A DNA stretch of 64,000 nucleotides from Paucibacter sp. PLA-PC-4 (GCF_026241155.1 NZ_JAPFGP010000005.1:62001-126000); one strand, 5' to 3'. Shown: positions 41,201 through 51,402, numbered from the stretch's first letter. Translations and numbers: made by a program. The notes: generated by a model from the letters alone, not told the origin.

Positions 41201-44137
41201 ATGTCCGACGACCATTCCAGCGACTTGCCACGCCGCCCTCCCGTCGCCGAAGCCGCGATGATCCGCGTGCGTGGCGCGCGCACCCACAATCTGAAGAACA
41301 TCGATGTGGATCTGCCGCGCAACCAGCTGGTAGTGATCACGGGCCTGTCTGGCTCGGGCAAGTCCAGCCTGGCTTTCGACACGCTGTATGCCGAGGGTCA
41401 GCGCCGCTATGTCGAGAGCCTGTCTGCCTATGCGCGGCAGTTCCTGCAACTGATGGATAAGCCCGATGTCGATGTGATCGAAGGCCTGTCGCCAGCGATC
41501 TCGATCGAGCAAAAGGCCACCAGCCACAACCCGCGCTCCACCGTCGGCACAGTCACCGAGATCCACGACTACCTGCGCCTGCTCTACGCCCGCGCGGGCA
41601 CGCCCTTCTGTCCCGACCATCACCTGCCACTGGAGGCGCAAAGCGTCAGCCAGATGGTCGACGCGGTGCTGTCCATGCCTGAGGAGAGCAAGCTGCTGCT
41701 ACTGGCGCCGGTGGCACGCGACCGCAAGGGTGAGTTTCTCGATCTGTTCGAGGCGTTGCAGGCCCAGGGCTATGTGCGCTTTCGCATCGACGGCGCGACG
41801 GTCGAGGCACCCGATCTGCCTGCGCTGAAGAAGGCCGAGAAGCACGATATCGATGTGGTTGTCGACCGCGTCAAGCTCAAGGCCGACGGCGCCGACAGCC
41901 TGCGCCAGCGCCTGGCCGAGAGCTTCGAGGCGGCGCTGCGGCTGGCTGAGGGCCGTGCCCTGGTACTGAATATGGACACCGGCGCCGAGACCATCTTCTC
42001 CAGCAAGTTCGCCTGCCCGATCTGCAGCTACTCGCTGCCCGAGCTGGAGCCGCGGCTGTTTTCGTTCAATTCGCCAGTCGGCGCCTGCCCCAGCTGCGAA
42101 GGCCTGGGCCAGGTCACCGCCTTCGACCCGGACCGCGTTGTCGCGTTCCCAACGCTGAGTCTGGCCAGCGGTGCGGTCAAGGGCTGGGACCGCCGCAACG
42201 CCTATACCTTCTCGATGCTGGAGAGCGTGGCAAAGCACTACGGCTTTGACATCGAGCTGCCCTTCGAGGAGCTGCCCGAGATGGCGCGCCAGGTGCTGCT
42301 GCGCGGCTCCGGAACCGACGAGATCAGCTTTGTCTACGAGGCCGAGAGCGCCAATGGCAAGAAACGCTCGGTCAAGCGCGCGCACGCCTTCGAGGGCATC
42401 CTGCCCAACCTGGAGCGGCGCTTCAAGGAAACCGACTCCAGCGCAGTGCGCGAGGACCTGGCCCGCTATATGGCGGCCAAGCCCTGCCCGCATTGCGAAG
42501 GCTCCCGCCTGCGGCGCGAGGCCCGGCATGTGGTGCTGCAGCCCGCCGATGCGCCCGAGGGCTTCAAGGGAAAGCCGATTTACGAGGTCGAGCATGCGAC
42601 CTTGCGCGACTGCCTGCACTACTTCGAGGGCCTGAAGCTCAAGGGTGCCAAGGCCGATATCGGCGACAAGGTGGTGCGCGAGATCAGCTCGCGGCTGCGC
42701 TTCCTCAACGATGTGGGCCTGAACTATCTGAGCCTGGATCGCAGCGCCGACACCTTGTCCGGCGGCGAGGCTCAGCGCATCCGCCTGGCTTCGCAGATCG
42801 GCTCGGGCCTGACCGGCGTGATGTATGTGCTGGACGAGCCCAGCATCGGCCTGCACCAGCGCGACAACGACCGGCTGATCGCCACGCTGCGCCACCTGCG
42901 CGATCTCGGCAACTCGGTGCTGGTGGTCGAGCATGACGAGGACGCGATCCGCGCGGCCGACTATGTGCTGGACCTCGGCCCCGGCGCCGGTGTGCACGGC
43001 GGCCGCGTGATGGCCCAGGGCACGCCCGCCGAGGTGGCGGCGAATCCGGACTCGCTGACCGGCCGCTATCTAAGCGGGGCCGAGCGCATCGAGGTGCCGC
43101 CCAAGCGCCACTCGCTGGCCGATCAGACCGAGCCGCGGTCGCTGAAGATCGTCAACGCGCGTGGCAACAATCTGCAGGGTGTGACGGTCGAGATCCCGGT
43201 AGGCCTGCTGACCTGCGTGACTGGTGTCTCGGGCTCGGGCAAGAGCACGCTGGTCAACGACACGCTCTATGCAGCCGTGGCCAAGAAGCTCTACCAGAGC
43301 CATCAGGACCCGGCCCCGCACGACGAGATCGAGGGCCTGGACGCATTCGATAAGGTCATCAATGTGGACCAGAGCCCCATCGGCCGCACGCCACGCAGCA
43401 ACCCGGCCACCTACACAGGCCTGTTCACGCCGATCCGCGAGCTGTTCGCCGAGATGAACACCGCGCGCGAGCGTGGCTACGGACCCGGGCGTTTCAGCTT
43501 CAACGTGGCCGGCGGCCGCTGCGAGGCCTGCCAAGGCGACGGCGTTCTAAAGGTCGAGATGCACTTCCTGCCAGACGTCTACGTGCCCTGCGATGTCTGC
43601 CACGGCAAGCGCTACAACCGCGAGACCCTGGAGGTGCTCTACAAGGGCAAGAACATCACCCAGGTTCTGGGCATGACCATCGAGGATGCGCACCAGTTCT
43701 TCAGCGCGGTGCCGACGCTGGCGCGCAAGCTGCAGACCCTGCTGGACGTGGGCCTGGGCTATGTGAAGCTGGGCCAGAGCGCGACCACCTTGTCGGGCGG
43801 AGAGGCGCAGCGGGTCAAGCTTGCACTGGAACTATCGAAGCGCGACACGGGGCGCACGCTCTACATCCTCGACGAGCCGACCACCGGCCTGCATTTCGCT
43901 GATATCGCGCTGCTGCTGAAGGTGTTGCACCAGTTGCGCGACGCCGGCAACACCATCGTCGTGATCGAGCACAACCTCGATGTGATCAAGACCGCCGACT
44001 GGCTGATCGATATGGGACCCGAGGGCGGCTCGGGTGGTGGTCAGCTCTTGCTGGCCGGCACGCCGGAGGACCTGGCCGCCCATCAGGGCAGCCATACCGG
44101 ACGCTATCTGAAGGCGCTGCTTCCCAAGAAGCGCTGA
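41201..44137 (+). CDS. uvrA: Excinuclease ABC subunit A
   Basis: A 978-residue protein, the damage-recognition ATPase of nucleotide excision repair. Two ABC-type ATPase halves each have a P-loop ([18 protein letters not shown]) and an ABC signature ([24 protein letters not shown]). CxxC zinc-finger pairs are visible ([30 protein letters not shown]). It works with UvrB and UvrC. It is slightly longer than E. coli UvrA (940), with the usual beta-proteobacterial insertions. No LexA box is visible upstream. Confidence 0.97.
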   Translation: MSDDHSSDLPRRPPVAEAAMIRVRGARTHNLKNIDVDLPRNQLVVITGLSGSGKSSLAFDTLYAEGQRRYVESLSAYARQFLQLMDKPDVDVIEGLSPAISIEQKATSHNPRSTVGTVTEIHDYLRLLYARAGTPFCPDHHLPLEAQSVSQMVDAVLSMPEESKLLLLAPVARDRKGEFLDLFEALQAQGYVRFRIDGATVEAPDLPALKKAEKHDIDVVVDRVKLKADGADSLRQRLAESFEAALRLAEGRALVLNMDTGAETIFSSKFACPICSYSLPELEPRLFSFNSPVGACPSCEGLGQVTAFDPDRVVAFPTLSLASGAVKGWDRRNAYTFSMLESVAKHYGFDIELPFEELPEMARQVLLRGSGTDEISFVYEAESANGKKRSVKRAHAFEGILPNLERRFKETDSSAVREDLARYMAAKPCPHCEGSRLRREARHVVLQPADAPEGFKGKPIYEVEHATLRDCLHYFEGLKLKGAKADIGDKVVREISSRLRFLNDVGLNYLSLDRSADTLSGGEAQRIRLASQIGSGLTGVMYVLDEPSIGLHQRDNDRLIATLRHLRDLGNSVLVVEHDEDAIRAADYVLDLGPGAGVHGGRVMAQGTPAEVAANPDSLTGRYLSGAERIEVPPKRHSLADQTEPRSLKIVNARGNNLQGVTVEIPVGLLTCVTGVSGSGKSTLVNDTLYAAVAKKLYQSHQDPAPHDEIEGLDAFDKVINVDQSPIGRTPRSNPATYTGLFTPIRELFAEMNTARERGYGPGRFSFNVAGGRCEACQGDGVLKVEMHFLPDVYVPCDVCHGKRYNRETLEVLYKGKNITQVLGMTIEDAHQFFSAVPTLARKLQTLLDVGLGYVKLGQSATTLSGGEAQRVKLALELSKRDTGRTLYILDEPTTGLHFADIALLLKVLHQLRDAGNTIVVIEHNLDVIKTADWLIDMGPEGGSGGGQLLLAGTPEDLAAHQGSHTGRYLKALLPKKR

Positions 44138-44145
44138 AACCGGAC

Positions 44146-44922
44146 TCAGGTGCGGCGGCGGCGGGTCACCCAGCCGACCGCAGCCAGGCCGGCCAGCATC
44201 AGCGCCCAGGTCTCGGGCTCGGGCACCGGTGTGCTCACGCCGGGCGGCAGCGGCGGGATGCCACCAAGTCCGCCGCCGGGCGGCGGTGTCAGGCCGCCAC
44301 CGGTGAAGCTTCCCGGCAGACCGGGACCGGCGGCCACCGTCTGGCCGCTGGGCACGGCGGCGACCTGAGAGAAACTCGGCTCGCTGCCTGCTACGGACGC
44401 AGGCGCGCCGCCGCCCGGCACACCGGCGCCGGTAGGTTCCATCTCGAGCAGGGCCTGCGGGTCTTCGCCTTCTCGGGTCGAGGACGCCACATTGGTGGCG
44501 GCGGCCGGTGCGGCCGCCTGCTTGGTGCGCTTGATGCGGCTGACATTGCGGCAGACCGTGGGCACCAAGATGCACTCGCCGTCCTCGCAATAGACCAGGC
44601 CGCGCTCGGTCATCTGGTCGGTCCAGCGGGCGCGGGTCACGCTGGCGCAGACGCTGCCCTGGCCGAAATGCATGGCGCTGATCTGCGGGCTGTACTCGGC
44701 CTGCCCATTGATCGACTCGCGCGTGATCGTGACCATCTCGTCGTAGCTGCGCTTTTGCATGCGCGCCTTCAGCTTGGCACGGGTGGCCGCGGGGATATCC
44801 TGGTAACGATCCACGGCAGCGACCACATCGCCCATGAAGGGGTTCACCCCCGGCTTATCCCAGGAGCATTGGGGCAAAGTTGCGCCCGACGCAGCAAGCG
44901 CCATGGTGACGAGTATGGACAT
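44146..44922 (-). CDS. PEP-CTERM protein with MHFG motif
   Basis: A 258-residue protein. The signal is short (MSILVTMALAASGA). The N-terminal domain (~15-135) has the motif AMHFGQGSVCASVTRARW and paired cysteines, including CEDGECILVPTVCRNVSR. A Pro/Gly-rich linker (~150-225) follows, and the end is a sorting signal: VPEPETWALMLAGLAAVG and tail RRRRT. I recall a PEP-CTERM subfamily named after 'MHFG'; its function is unknown. It should be exported and handled by an exosortase. It is convergent with uvrA (8 bp). Confidence 0.85.
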   Translation of the reverse strand: MSILVTMALAASGATLPQCSWDKPGVNPFMGDVVAAVDRYQDIPAATRAKLKARMQKRSYDEMVTITRESINGQAEYSPQISAMHFGQGSVCASVTRARWTDQMTERGLVYCEDGECILVPTVCRNVSRIKRTKQAAAPAAATNVASSTREGEDPQALLEMEPTGAGVPGGGAPASVAGSEPSFSQVAAVPSGQTVAAGPGLPGSFTGGGLTPPPGGGLGGIPPLPPGVSTPVPEPETWALMLAGLAAVGWVTRRRRT

Positions 44923-45145
44923 GGACCTATTCCCTTATCAGCCCGTGGGGCGGGCATCTTGTTGGCTTGGTCTGCCAGCGCGTCCGCTGGTCGCCAAGCG
45001 TTTGACGATGTTTGAATTTTATGTGGGGGGCTGTGGTGCCCCTGCCGACAAGCCCCCCTCAGCCGGGGGAGCGCGCCTGCGGCATAAGTCACGCTTCGCA
45101 CAGCACCGCGCCGTGTACTAGACTGCGCGCAGCTCAGGAGACGCC

Positions 45146-45751
45146 ATGCCCCGCACGATCGACTACTACTTCGCCCCGCAATCCCCTTGGACCTATCTGG
45201 GCCACGCCCGTTTGTGTGAGCTGCTGTCGCGCGCGGGCGCCCAGGTTCGCGTATTGCCGGTCGATCTGGGCGGCGTGTTTCCGGTTTCGGGCGGCCTGCC
45301 GCTGGCCAAGCGGGCGCCGCAGCGGCAGGCCTATCGCCTGGTCGAGTTGCAGCGCTTCAGCAGCTGGTTGGGACTGCCGCTGAATCTTCAGCCGCGCTTT
45401 TTTCCGGTCTCCGGCGATGCGGCCGCGCGCCTGATCATTGCGGTGGACCTGCATGATGGCAGCAAGGCTGCGCTGCGCCTGGCCGGCGCCGTGATGAGCG
45501 CTGTCTGGGCCGAGCAGCGCGACATTGCCGACACGGCGGTGCTGGCCCAATTGCTGGCCGAGCAAGGCCTGGCGGCACAGCGCTTGGCCGATGCTGAAGA
45601 CGCGGCCGTGCAGACGCGCTATGCCGCCCATACCCAGCAGGCGATCGACGCCGGCGTGTTCGGTGCGCCCAGCTATGTGCTCGATGGCGAGATTTTTTGG
45701 GGCCAGGACCGGCTCGATTTTCTGGAGCGCCGCCTCCAGACGCCGGCCTGA
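45146..45751 (+). CDS. 2-hydroxychromene-2-carboxylate isomerase/DsbA-like oxidoreductase family
   Basis: A 201-residue protein of the DsbA-like, glutathione-binding HCCA-isomerase group. The N-terminal DYYFAPQSPWTYLGHARL holds the Ser that replaces the Cys in the thioredoxin-like active site of HCCA isomerases, and AGVFGAPSYVLDGEIFWGQD is the family cis-Pro and C-terminal signature. Members isomerise aromatic ring-cleavage intermediates or act as kappa-class GST-like enzymes. No aromatic degradation genes flank it. Confidence 0.88.
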   Translation: MPRTIDYYFAPQSPWTYLGHARLCELLSRAGAQVRVLPVDLGGVFPVSGGLPLAKRAPQRQAYRLVELQRFSSWLGLPLNLQPRFFPVSGDAAARLIIAVDLHDGSKAALRLAGAVMSAVWAEQRDIADTAVLAQLLAEQGLAAQRLADAEDAAVQTRYAAHTQQAIDAGVFGAPSYVLDGEIFWGQDRLDFLERRLQTPA

Positions 45752-45801
45752 CACGCCGATTCGCTGCTACCCTGCGCCGTCCCCGATCCACCAGCGTCCC
45801 C

Positions 45802-46200
45802 ATGCCAGAAACCGCGCTCTCGCGCCATGTGCTCTACGTCGAAGACGACCGCATCAACATCGTGTTGATGGAAGAGGTGTTTCGGCGTCTGCCGGGCTGG
45901 AGCCTGGACTGTGTTGAGGACGGCGCTCAGGCCTTGCACGCGATGCGCGAGTGCCGGCCGGATTTGTTGCTCGTCGACATGAACCTGCCCGATATGAACG
46001 GGCTGGAGCTGCTGGCGCGGCTGCGCGCCGAGACGTCGCATGCGCAGCTGCTGCCCTGCGTGGCGCTCTCGGCCGACGCCTTGCCGGAGCAGATCGCCTG
46101 CGCGCTGGAGGCCGGCTTCATGGCTTACTGGCTCAAGCCCATCGATGTGACGCAGTTGGCCCAGGCCCTGCACGAACTCGACCCAGTCGGGCGGCAGTAA
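45802..46200 (+). CDS. Single-domain response regulator
   Basis: A 132-residue receiver with the expected acidic pocket (VEDDRIN), phospho-acceptor in LLLVDMNLPDMNG, signalling Ser in VALSADAL and Lys in WLKPID. There is no output domain, so it probably works as a CheY-like or relay protein. It is related in sequence to the receiver of the hybrid kinase at 28305 (DMQLPDLHG), which might feed it. It starts 50 bp after the preceding gene. Confidence 0.9.
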   Translation: MPETALSRHVLYVEDDRINIVLMEEVFRRLPGWSLDCVEDGAQALHAMRECRPDLLLVDMNLPDMNGLELLARLRAETSHAQLLPCVALSADALPEQIACALEAGFMAYWLKPIDVTQLAQALHELDPVGRQ

Positions 46201-46205
46201 GCCAG

Positions 46206-46231
46206 TAAAAAGGCCCGGGGATACCGGGCCT
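46206..46231 (-). terminator. Terminator of the SWIB/H1-like gene
   Basis: AGGCCCGG and CCGGGCCT (46211-46218/46224-46231) form an 8-bp stem with a 5-base loop. On the minus strand a run of T (46206-46210) follows directly, 35 bp after the SWIB gene stop. It may also slow plus-strand transcription from the response regulator gene. Confidence 0.75.
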
Positions 46232-46265
46232 GATGCATGACGCGACGCCGCGAGGCGCCGACGTC

Positions 46266-46679
46266 TCACTTCAGATGGCTGTTGATCAGCTTCGTCATCT
46301 CAAACATATCGGCCTTGGCCTTGCCGAAGATTTCCTTCAGCTTGGCATCGGCGACGATGATGCGCTTCTGCACAGCGTCCTGCAGATTGTTCTTCTTGAT
46401 GTACTCCCAAACCTTCTTGGTCACATCGGTGCGCGGCAGCGGTGCTGCGCCGACGATGGCCGCCAGCGCAGCGCTGGGGGTCAGTGCCTTCATGAAGGCG
46501 GCGTTGGGAGTGCGCTTCTTTGCCGGCGCGGCAGCCTTCTTAACAGGAGCTGCTTTCTTTGCCGGGGCGGCGGCCTTCTTGGCTGGCGCCGCCTTCTTGG
46601 CTGCCGGAGCAGCCTTCTTGGCCGGAGCCGCTTTTTTGGCGGGTGCCTTAGCGGGCGCGGCCTTCTTCGCAGTTGCCAT
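46266..46679 (-). CDS. SWIB/MDM2 domain fused to histone H1-like Ala-Lys-Pro tail
   Basis: A 137-residue protein. The N-terminal ~60 residues are a repetitive Ala/Lys/Pro region (AKKAAPAKKA units), like the tail of bacterial and eukaryotic H1 histones; the C-terminal part (~70-137) is a SWIB domain (LPRTDVTKKVWEYIKKNNLQ; MFEMTKLINSHL). SWIB domains in eukaryotes belong to chromatin remodelling complexes; in bacteria they are known from Chlamydiae and some proteobacteria. DNA-binding and nucleoid function are inferred from the basic tail. GGAGAG fixes the ATG at 46679; a terminator follows. Confidence 0.9.
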   Translation of the reverse strand: MATAKKAAPAKAPAKKAAPAKKAAPAAKKAAPAKKAAAPAKKAAPVKKAAAPAKKRTPNAAFMKALTPSAALAAIVGAAPLPRTDVTKKVWEYIKKNNLQDAVQKRIIVADAKLKEIFGKAKADMFEMTKLINSHLK

Positions 46680-46876
46680 TTCGATTCTCTCCATCAAGGG
46701 TTTGGTTGATGTGCCGGGTCAGGGTGAAGACCGCGTGAGCCTTCAATTCTCTCTAGCACCGAGCGAGGGCAATGGTACTGCGCGCCTAGCGCATTGAGAA
46801 GGCTTTACTAGGGAAGGAATGCCCCAAGTCGCAAGGAATAGCGCGATGTTTGTCGCGGCCTCGCATCAGATGCGGC

Positions 46877-48004
46877 TCACAGACGTGTTTGCCAGAGCAA
46901 ATGCGGCCCTGCCTCGCTGAGCTGCTTGCAGCCGCACAAGGCCATCGCGATCTCCAGCTCGTCGCGCAACAGGCGCAGCGCATGTGCCACACCGAGCGCG
47001 CCGGCGGTGGCTAGCGCATGCACATAAGGTCTGCCCAGCAGCACCGCATCGGCCCCCAGCGCGATTGCCTTCAGCACGTCGGTGCCGCGGTGGATGCCTC
47101 CGTCGACCAGCAGGCTTGCGCGCGGGCCGGGGCGCGCGCGCAAGGCGTCGGCCAGGTAGGGCAATAGTTCGGCAGTGGCCGCTACCGTGTCCAGCGTGCG
47201 TCCGCCATGGTTGGAGACCACCAGGCCGGCCGCACCCAGATCCATCGCCTGGCGAGCGTCATCGGCATGCTGAACTCCCTTGAGCAACAGCGGCAAACGC
47301 GTGATCCCGCGCAACCATTCGACATCGCGCCAGCTCGCGGCCGTGCTCAGCAGGCCGTCAAACAAGGCGCTCTGTCCGTTGCCCAGTGGTGCTCGGGCGG
47401 GCGGTGTCGCGCCGGCCAGATTGACCGCGCTGATATGGGCGGGCAGCTTGAAGCCGGCGCGGCGTTCGCGGTCGCGCGCGCCCTGAACCGGCGCGTCCAC
47501 CGTCAGCACCAGAGCCTGAAAGCCGGCGGCTTCGGCGCGCTGCACAAGTTCTCGCGTGAAGCCGCGATCCGGCTGGATATAGAGCTGAAACCATAGAGGG
47601 CCGGCGCCGCCGGCCATCGCTTGGGCCACCGCCTCCAGCGCCGTGCTCGACTGCGCGCTCAGGATCAGGCCGGCATCCTGGGCGGCCGCCGCATAGGCGC
47701 TGGCGATCTCGCCGTCGGCGTGAGCCAGCTGCTGATAGGCGATCGGCGCGAGCAAGATAGGGTGCGGCAGTTCGCGATCCAGCAGCCTGGTGCGCGTGTG
47801 CCCGCCGGCCAGCTCACGCAGCACACGGGGATGCAGACGGAGCGCGTTCCAAGCGGCGCGGTTGGCGCGCAAGCTGAGCTCGTCGGCAGCGCCGCCGCTG
47901 AAGTAGGCCCAGGCCGTCTCGCTGATACGCGCTCGAGCATGGGCTTCGAAGTCGGCGAGGCCGGCAATGCCCTCGGGCAAGGCCTCGCGACGCGGGCCGC
48001 TCAT
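46877..48004 (-). CDS. FMN-dependent alpha-hydroxy-acid oxidase/dehydrogenase
   Basis: A 375-residue enzyme of the lactate/glycolate oxidase family. ISETAWAYFSGGAADE (~28-42) is the N-terminal signature; the catalytic His266 lies in LVVSNHGGRTLD; FMN-binding segments are LAPIAYQQLAH, LVDGGIHRGTDVLKA and ALGADAVLLGRPYV. The physiological substrate is unknown (lactate, glycolate and mandelate are the usual ones). Its ATG overlaps the stop of the PKHD hydroxylase (ATGA), placing it at the end of the iron operon, which is an unusual setting. Confidence 0.93.
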   Translation of the reverse strand: MSGPRREALPEGIAGLADFEAHARARISETAWAYFSGGAADELSLRANRAAWNALRLHPRVLRELAGGHTRTRLLDRELPHPILLAPIAYQQLAHADGEIASAYAAAAQDAGLILSAQSSTALEAVAQAMAGGAGPLWFQLYIQPDRGFTRELVQRAEAAGFQALVLTVDAPVQGARDRERRAGFKLPAHISAVNLAGATPPARAPLGNGQSALFDGLLSTAASWRDVEWLRGITRLPLLLKGVQHADDARQAMDLGAAGLVVSNHGGRTLDTVAATAELLPYLADALRARPGPRASLLVDGGIHRGTDVLKAIALGADAVLLGRPYVHALATAGALGVAHALRLLRDELEIAMALCGCKQLSEAGPHLLWQTRL

Positions 48005-48684
48005 GTGTCGGCCCACATGCGCAGCAGGTTGTGATACGCGCCGGTCAGCTGCAGCGTGGCCTCGGACTCGCCATGCTCGGCGCGCAGCCGCATCAAACTC
48101 ATGTCCATCTGGTAGAGCAAGGTGCGCTGCGACTCGCTGCGCACCATGCTCTCGACCCAGAAGAAACTGGCCAGTCGGGCGCCGGCCGTGACAGGGCTGA
48201 CCTCGTGCACGCTGCTGCCCGGATAGAGCAGCAGGTCGCCGGCCGGCAACTTGATGCGCTGCTGGCCAAAGCTGTGCTCGACCACCAGCTCACCCCCTTC
48301 ATACTCGCCGGGCTCGGCCAGGAACAAGGTACAGCTGAGATCGGAGCGCACCCGCTCGCCATTGGCGCGCGAATGCATGACGGCGCCGTCAACGTGGCGG
48401 CCGTAGTGCTGGCCGCTGGCGCCATAGCGATTGAACAGCGGATTGAAGATCTTCTTGGGCAGGGCGGCCGAGAAGAACAGCGCATTGCGGTGCAGCGCGC
48501 GCAGCACCAGGGCCTGCAAGCCCTGGGCGGCGGCGCTGCCCTGCGCAAGCTGTTCGTTGTGCTTGGCCTGCACGGCCTGAACACCGGCCGTCGCCGCGCC
48601 GTCCACCCAATCGGCCGCCGCTAACGTCGCACGGGACTCGCGCAACTCGTCGGCGGTCAGGACTTGTTTCAGGTGGAGCAGCAT
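48001..48684 (-). CDS. PKHD-type Fe(II)/2-oxoglutarate hydroxylase (PiuC/YbiX)
   Basis: A 227-residue Fe(II)- and 2-oxoglutarate-dependent dioxygenase. Iron ligands are H97 and D99 (GRHVDGAVM) and H160 (PGSSVHEVSPV), with R170 for 2-oxoglutarate. YbiX/PiuC proteins stand beside TonB receptors for catecholate siderophores in many proteobacteria, as here, 7 bp from the receptor gene. The substrate has not been shown. It is coupled to the downstream flavin enzyme by a 4-bp overlap. Confidence 0.93.
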   Translation of the reverse strand: MLLHLKQVLTADELRESRATLAAADWVDGAATAGVQAVQAKHNEQLAQGSAAAQGLQALVLRALHRNALFFSAALPKKIFNPLFNRYGASGQHYGRHVDGAVMHSRANGERVRSDLSCTLFLAEPGEYEGGELVVEHSFGQQRIKLPAGDLLLYPGSSVHEVSPVTAGARLASFFWVESMVRSESQRTLLYQMDMSLMRLRAEHGESEATLQLTGAYHNLLRMWADT

Positions 48685-48691
48685 GGGTGGG

Positions 48692-50887
48692 TCAGAACTT
48701 GGCCTTCATGCTCAGCTGCACGGTGCGCGGTGCGCCGGGGATGTAGAAGCCCCGGTACAGCGAATCGGCATAGAGCTTGTCGGTCGCGTTGGCGATATTG
48801 AGCTTGAGGATCAGATTCTCGGTAAAACTGTACTCGCCCATCAGGTCCACCGTCGTGAAACTGGCGGCCGTGACATTGCGCGCGCCCTCGGGATTTTGCT
48901 CGCTGCGGTGGTTCAGGCCGCCGCCAATGCGGATCTGCGGCGTCAGCCGATAGGTGGTCCAGAGGCTGGCGCTGTGCTTGGGCGTCAGGCCCGGGCGGTC
49001 ACCGGCAACTTGCGAGCCGCCCCCATTAGCCGCCAGTGCCACATTGCTCTTGTCGATCTTGGCGCTGGGAATGAAGGTGTAGGAGGCGAAGGCTTCCCAG
49101 TTCGGTGTGATGCGGCCAGCGATGTCCAGGTCCAGGCCGGTGGCGTGGCGCTTGCCGGACAGCAGCTCCTGAGTCGCTGCGGTGTCGGGGTCGGTGTTGC
49201 GCTCGTTGTACTTCTCGGTGCGGAACAGCGCGGTGCCCAGGGTCATGCGGCCGGCGAACAGATCGAACTTGGCGCCCAGTTCGAAGTTGCGACTCTTCTC
49301 GGCCGGGGTGTTGGCCGCGCGGTCATTGCCGGGTGCACCGGGTGCAAACTGGTAGGTGTCGCCGGCGGTGTTGTACGAGGTGCCGAACGAGACATGGTAA
49401 GACGCCCACTCATTGGGCTGGAACAGCGCGCCGACGCGCGGGCTCCACAGCGTGTCCGAGCGCGAGAAGCTGCGGGTGGGCAGCTTGTACTCGGCCTCGA
49501 AGCGGTCCATGCGCAGGCCGCCCAGCAGCTTGACACCCGGCGCCACGGTGACCATGTCCTGCAGATACAGGCCCAGATTGCGCGCGCCGAAGCTGTTGAG
49601 CACGGGATTGCCACGGGTGTCGGGACGGCTGGCGCCGTCATTGGGCGTGCCGACCGTGCTGGTCAGCGGGCTGGCGGTGCCGGCGAAGTTGTTGTTGCGC
49701 TTGGCGTCTTCGTCGCTGTAGTCCAAACCGGTAACCAGCTCATGGCGCATGCCGCCCCAGCTGAAGCTGTTGCTGTAGTCGCTTTGCAGCGTGGTGATGT
49801 CGCTGATCGCCACACGGCCCTTGGGCGCGCGGGTGACGAGGGTGGCGTTGCTCAGATTGGCCGGCGTGGTGGCAGCGCCGTTGGTGCTGCCGAAGCGAAT
49901 CACGCTGGCCCACAGCTCGCGCTCGTAGCGGCCCTGGCGGAAGGTCGTGCGCAGCTCGCCGCCGTCACCGAAGCGGTGGGTATGACTCAGCGTGGCGTAG
50001 GTGGTGTTGCCGCGCAGATAGTCGCTGGAGAAGCCGTAGAAGTTCTTGGCCGGCAAGGTGGGCTTGATCGTGCCGTTGACGATGAACCAAGGGTGGTTGT
50101 AGCTAGGCACATTGTCGAACTCCAGATGGTAGAAGCTGGCCGAGAACTCGTCGGCCTCACCGATCCCCCAGCGCAGCGTCGGCGCGATGCCGTGCTTGGA
50201 GACCTTCGCGCCGTAGTTGTCGGCTTCTTGCAGCACGGCGTTGATACGCAGCGCCGAGCTCTCGCCGGTCTTGAAGTTGAAGTCGCCGGTCAGGCGCAGG
50301 TCCTCGCCGCTGCCCACGGTCATGTCGACCTCATGCTGGTTCATCAGCAGGGCTTGCTTGTTGACCTGGTTGACCACGCCGCCGGTCGAGCCCTTACCGA
50401 ACAGCATCGAGGCCGAGCCTTTGAGCACTTCGACGCGGTCGTTGTTGAAGGTATCACGCTCGGTCATCTGGGTGTCGCGCATGCCGTCAACGTAGATGTC
50501 GCCGGCCTGGCTTAGCGAGAAGCCGCGCAGGCGGATGTCCTCTTCGCCAGTTTCGCCGGACAGGAAGGTGATACCGGCGGTTGAGCGCAGCACATCGCGG
50601 AAGTCGTCGAGGTTGCGGTCATCGATCAGCTTCTCGGTGATCACGGTCACCGACTGCGGAATGTCGCGCAGCTGCTGTTTGCCCTTGCCGATGCGGGTCT
50701 CGGTGGCTTGGTAGTCGTCCTTGCCGGGGCGCTCGGCGCTGGCCTTGGCACGCACCACGGGCAGGGCGCTCTCGGCCTTGACCGGCTCGGCAGGCGGGGT
50801 TTGAGCGATCGCGGCGGAGGCCAGACCGAAGCCGGCGGCCAGGGCGCCCAAGGGGAGCAAAGTGGCCTTGTGTTTGATGCGGGACAT
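48692..50887 (-). CDS. TonB-dependent siderophore receptor (Fiu/PiuA-like)
   Basis: A 731-residue outer-membrane receptor with a signal peptide (~1-28, ending SAAIAQT). The plug domain begins ~55-60 (GKGKQQLRDIPQSVTVITEK), and the long C-terminal beta-barrel ends in LSMKAKF with a terminal Phe. The plug has the RGFSLSQAGDIYVDGMRDTQ region typical of catecholate siderophore receptors. It relies on the TonB-ExbB-ExbD complex encoded upstream in the same operon for energy. Its partner hydroxylase follows by 7 bp. Confidence 0.94.
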   Translation of the reverse strand: MSRIKHKATLLPLGALAAGFGLASAAIAQTPPAEPVKAESALPVVRAKASAERPGKDDYQATETRIGKGKQQLRDIPQSVTVITEKLIDDRNLDDFRDVLRSTAGITFLSGETGEEDIRLRGFSLSQAGDIYVDGMRDTQMTERDTFNNDRVEVLKGSASMLFGKGSTGGVVNQVNKQALLMNQHEVDMTVGSGEDLRLTGDFNFKTGESSALRINAVLQEADNYGAKVSKHGIAPTLRWGIGEADEFSASFYHLEFDNVPSYNHPWFIVNGTIKPTLPAKNFYGFSSDYLRGNTTYATLSHTHRFGDGGELRTTFRQGRYERELWASVIRFGSTNGAATTPANLSNATLVTRAPKGRVAISDITTLQSDYSNSFSWGGMRHELVTGLDYSDEDAKRNNNFAGTASPLTSTVGTPNDGASRPDTRGNPVLNSFGARNLGLYLQDMVTVAPGVKLLGGLRMDRFEAEYKLPTRSFSRSDTLWSPRVGALFQPNEWASYHVSFGTSYNTAGDTYQFAPGAPGNDRAANTPAEKSRNFELGAKFDLFAGRMTLGTALFRTEKYNERNTDPDTAATQELLSGKRHATGLDLDIAGRITPNWEAFASYTFIPSAKIDKSNVALAANGGGSQVAGDRPGLTPKHSASLWTTYRLTPQIRIGGGLNHRSEQNPEGARNVTAASFTTVDLMGEYSFTENLILKLNIANATDKLYADSLYRGFYIPGAPRTVQLSMKAKF

Positions 50888-50982
50888 GAAGACTCTCCAG
50901 TTTGATGAGGGGTGGGCAAGGCGCTGCCCATGGCGGCCTGGCGATGGCTTGGCCGCCTTATTCTTGAAATCGGGAAGGGGTG

Positions 50983-51402
50983 CTAGGGCCGCTCGGGCTC
51001 GCTGACGAAGCCGACCTTGCTCAGGCCGGCCTTAGACGCGTCGGCCAGGGTTTCGGCGACCAGGCGGTAGGCGACGTTCTGATCAGCGCGCAGATGGACT
51101 TCGGGCTGGACCGACTTGGTGCCCTCGGCTGCAAAGCGCTGGGCCGCGTCCTCGCGCGAGACCGGCTCGCCGTTCCAAAAGCGCTGGCCGGCGGCGTCGA
51201 TTGCAAACTCGATCTTGTCGGGTTGCAGCTCGTTGGCTGCCGAACTGACCTTGGGTAAGTCGAGCTTGACCGCATGGGTCAGGAGCGGCGCGGTGACGAT
51301 AAAGATCACCAGCAGCACCAGCATCACGTCGATCAGCGGCACCATATTGATCTCGGCCATCGGGCCGCCGCCGCGCTTGTTGTCAAAGGAAGCGAATGCC
51401 AT
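50983..51402 (-). CDS. exbD: ExbD biopolymer transport protein
   Basis: A 139-residue protein. One N-terminal transmembrane helix with the essential aspartate (AEINMVPLIDVMLVLLVIFI) and a periplasmic domain. Works with ExbB to convert proton motive force into TonB motion. The start at 51402 is chosen because MAEINMVPLID is the family N-terminus. It lies 10 bp after exbB and 95 bp before the receptor gene. Confidence 0.95.
   Translation of the reverse strand: MAFASFDNKRGGGPMAEINMVPLIDVMLVLLVIFIVTAPLLTHAVKLDLPKVSSAANELQPDKIEFAIDAAGQRFWNGEPVSREDAAQRFAAEGTKSVQPEVHLRADQNVAYRLVAETLADASKAGLSKVGFVSEPERP

Noticed and set aside
41699-42997. A 432-codon minus-strand frame within uvrA
   Set aside because: Antisense to conserved uvrA sequence, no Shine-Dalgarno, no recognisable domain.
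44923-45145. GC-rich inverted CCCCC...GGGGG segment before the HCCA-isomerase-like gene, and small frames there
   Set aside because: The palindrome is short and lacks a T run; the small frames have no Shine-Dalgarno. No feature is called, though part may be a degenerate repeat.
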